Of a DNA stretch of 64,000 nt, positions 63,007 to 64,000 are shown piece after piece. Position 1 is the first letter of the stretch, and each line of letters opens with the position of its first letter. Source of the stretch: Sulfitobacter sp. S190 (GTDB lineage Bacteria > Pseudomonadota > Alphaproteobacteria > Rhodobacterales > Rhodobacteraceae); assembly GCF_025141935.1 (NCBI RefSeq), contig NZ_CP081120.1, forward strand, positions 930,001-994,000. Direction: 5' to 3'. The notes beneath the pieces are model-generated. The model saw only the letters and a program-made list of their open reading frames with translations. It searched no databases and had not been told where the DNA came from. A program made the position numbers and the translations under genes.

Positions 63007-63834
63007 ATGCGATTTGCCTTTATCTTTGCCCTCGTCCTGGGGGCGGTCCCACTTGGCGCTGCCGCCCAGGATGCCCAGACGCTTGCCGATATCCGGCAGG
63101 AACTGACGGTTCTCAACACCGAGATGCAGAAACTCAAACGCGAGTTGAGCACCACCGGGAAGGCGGGGCAGGACAGCCAGCTTGCCGCGGGATCGGTGCT
63201 GGAGCGGGTCAACGCGATGGAGAGCGAGCTGACGCGCGTTACCGCAAAGGCCGAGGAGCTGGAGTTCCGCATCAACCGCATCGTCAATGACGGCACCCGT
63301 CGGATTGCCGATCTGGAATTCCGTCTGGTGGAACTGGAAGGCGGCGATATTTCGACGCTGGGCCAGACAAGCACGTTGGGAGGGGATGATCAGGCCACGG
63401 CCCCGCCGCCAGCGGTTGCACCCCCACTCGAGACGAACGGAGCCCAACTGGCCGTTGGCGAACAGGACGACTTCAAGCGGGCGCAGGAGGCGCTCGCAGA
63501 AAGTGACTTTCGCACCGCCGCAGACCAGTTTGCGACCTTCAATCAGACCTACCCCGGATCGCCGCTGAGCACGCAGGCCGATGTGCGCCGGGGCGATGCG
63601 TTGCGCGGTCTGGGTGATGTGCGTGAAGCGGCCCGCGCCTATCTTGCGGCGTTTTCGGGCGCGCCGACCGGGCCGTTTGCCGCCGAAGCCTTGTTCCAGT
63701 TGGGCAGCGCGTTGGGCGAGTTGGGCCAGACATCCGAGGCCTGTGTGACGCTGGGCGAAGTCGGCGTGCGGTTCCCCGACAGTGCGTTTGTCAGTCAGGC
63801 CGCGGGCCGACAGCAGGCGCTTGGCTGCGTTTGA
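63007..63834 (+). CDS. cpoB: Cell-division coordinator CpoB (YbgF)
   Basis: Periplasmic protein of 275 residues: signal peptide cleaved near AAAQD, an N-terminal coiled coil (about 25-110, ADIRQELTVLNTEMQKLKREL), a Pro/Ala linker, and C-terminal TPR repeats (about 155-275, FKRAQEALAESDFRTAADQF). CpoB couples peptidoglycan synthesis to outer-membrane constriction through TolA. Final gene of the tol-pal operon; 20 bp after pal. ATG at 63007 with GGAG upstream. Confidence 0.92.
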   Translation: MRFAFIFALVLGAVPLGAAAQDAQTLADIRQELTVLNTEMQKLKRELSTTGKAGQDSQLAAGSVLERVNAMESELTRVTAKAEELEFRINRIVNDGTRRIADLEFRLVELEGGDISTLGQTSTLGGDDQATAPPPAVAPPLETNGAQLAVGEQDDFKRAQEALAESDFRTAADQFATFNQTYPGSPLSTQADVRRGDALRGLGDVREAARAYLAAFSGAPTGPFAAEALFQLGSALGELGQTSEACVTLGEVGVRFPDSAFVSQAAGRQQALGCV

Positions 63835-63838
63835 CGCA

Positions 63839-64000
63839 GTGACCGGTTCGGTACGGGCGACCGTCGCACACGCGCTCGCCCCGTCATTGCCCGGGAGGTT
63901 GGGCGTGGCCGTGTCGGGCGGGGGCGATTCAATCGCCCTTTTGACGCTCTTGCATGAAATTGCCACCACGCAGGGGGCCGAAATTGCCGCGGTGACCGTG
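63839..64000 (+). CDS. tilS: tRNA(Ile)-lysidine synthetase TilS, N-terminal fragment
   Basis: The frame from GTG at 63839 encodes an N-terminal helix, then the PP-loop ATP-binding motif SGGGDS (in RLGVAVSGGGDSIALLTLL) and reaches the window end open. TilS converts CAU-anticodon cytidine of tRNA-Ile to lysidine. It follows cpoB by four bases, the usual order in this group. Upstream in-frame TTG at 63821 is a possible earlier start. About 54 codons are present. Confidence 0.8.
   Translation, partial: MTGSVRATVAHALAPSLPGRLGVAVSGGGDSIALLTLLHEIATTQGAEIAAVTV

Noticed and set aside
1..64000. CRISPR arrays, rRNA or tRNA genes, insertion sequences
   Set aside because: No regularly spaced short repeats, transposase-like frames, or convincing tRNA cloverleaf/rRNA sequence were noticed on reading both strands.

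Overview
This 64 kb window is high-GC (roughly 60-65%), gene-dense alphaproteobacterial chromosome. The gene content and order point to a marine Rhodobacteraceae/Roseobacter-group organism: the ruvCAB - hypothetical - ybgC - tolQRAB-pal-cpoB-tilS order, DUF484-xerC, phosphatidylcholine synthase, TIGR01620/YcjF next to YcjX, DUF1127, a TctABC transporter with a uronate dehydrogenase-like enzyme, and a giant RTX protein ending in a Hint domain. The species cannot be named from the sequence alone. No rRNA, tRNA, CRISPR array, insertion sequence or prophage was seen.

Left part (1-19 kb) is an accessory, cell-surface region. It opens with a truncated ABC solute-binding protein behind two identical 16-bp palindromes, then a dimethylglycine/sarcosine dehydrogenase-like flavoprotein. 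A curli locus follows: csgG, csgF and two curlin-repeat genes on the minus strand, and a third curlin-repeat gene plus a small exported protein on the plus strand, on either side of a ~500-bp AT-rich control region. csgE, csgC and csgD homologues are not seen. Next come an IalB-type exported protein, a 1,947-residue RTX/LamG/PA14-like/Hint protein, and an AttH-ABC (FtsX permease plus ATPase) operon.

Middle part (19-36 kb) holds a CIA30-like exported protein, a TIGR03643 / ABC1-kinase / ICMT-like overlapping gene set, a MarR regulator convergent with tctA-tctB-tctC, a uronate dehydrogenase-like enzyme, a GNAT protein and a DAO-family oxidase. A divergent pair of poorly characterised genes and convergent truA follow, then a tightly overlapping ycjX - GNAT - ycjF operon that ends in a cNMP-domain/thioredoxin-reductase fusion without its redox cysteines.

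Right part (36-64 kb) is mainly housekeeping: a DUF2339 membrane protein, ileS, ogt, pcs, xerC-DUF484, a histidine kinase/response regulator pair, a transaldolase, priA, two transporters, prmA, DUF1127, ruvCAB, ybgC and the Tol-Pal envelope machine, with tilS running off the right edge.

Many genes overlap by 1-4 bases (ATGA, GTGA or TAATG junctions), showing translationally coupled operons. Long open frames opposite real genes are high-GC artefacts and are left out.
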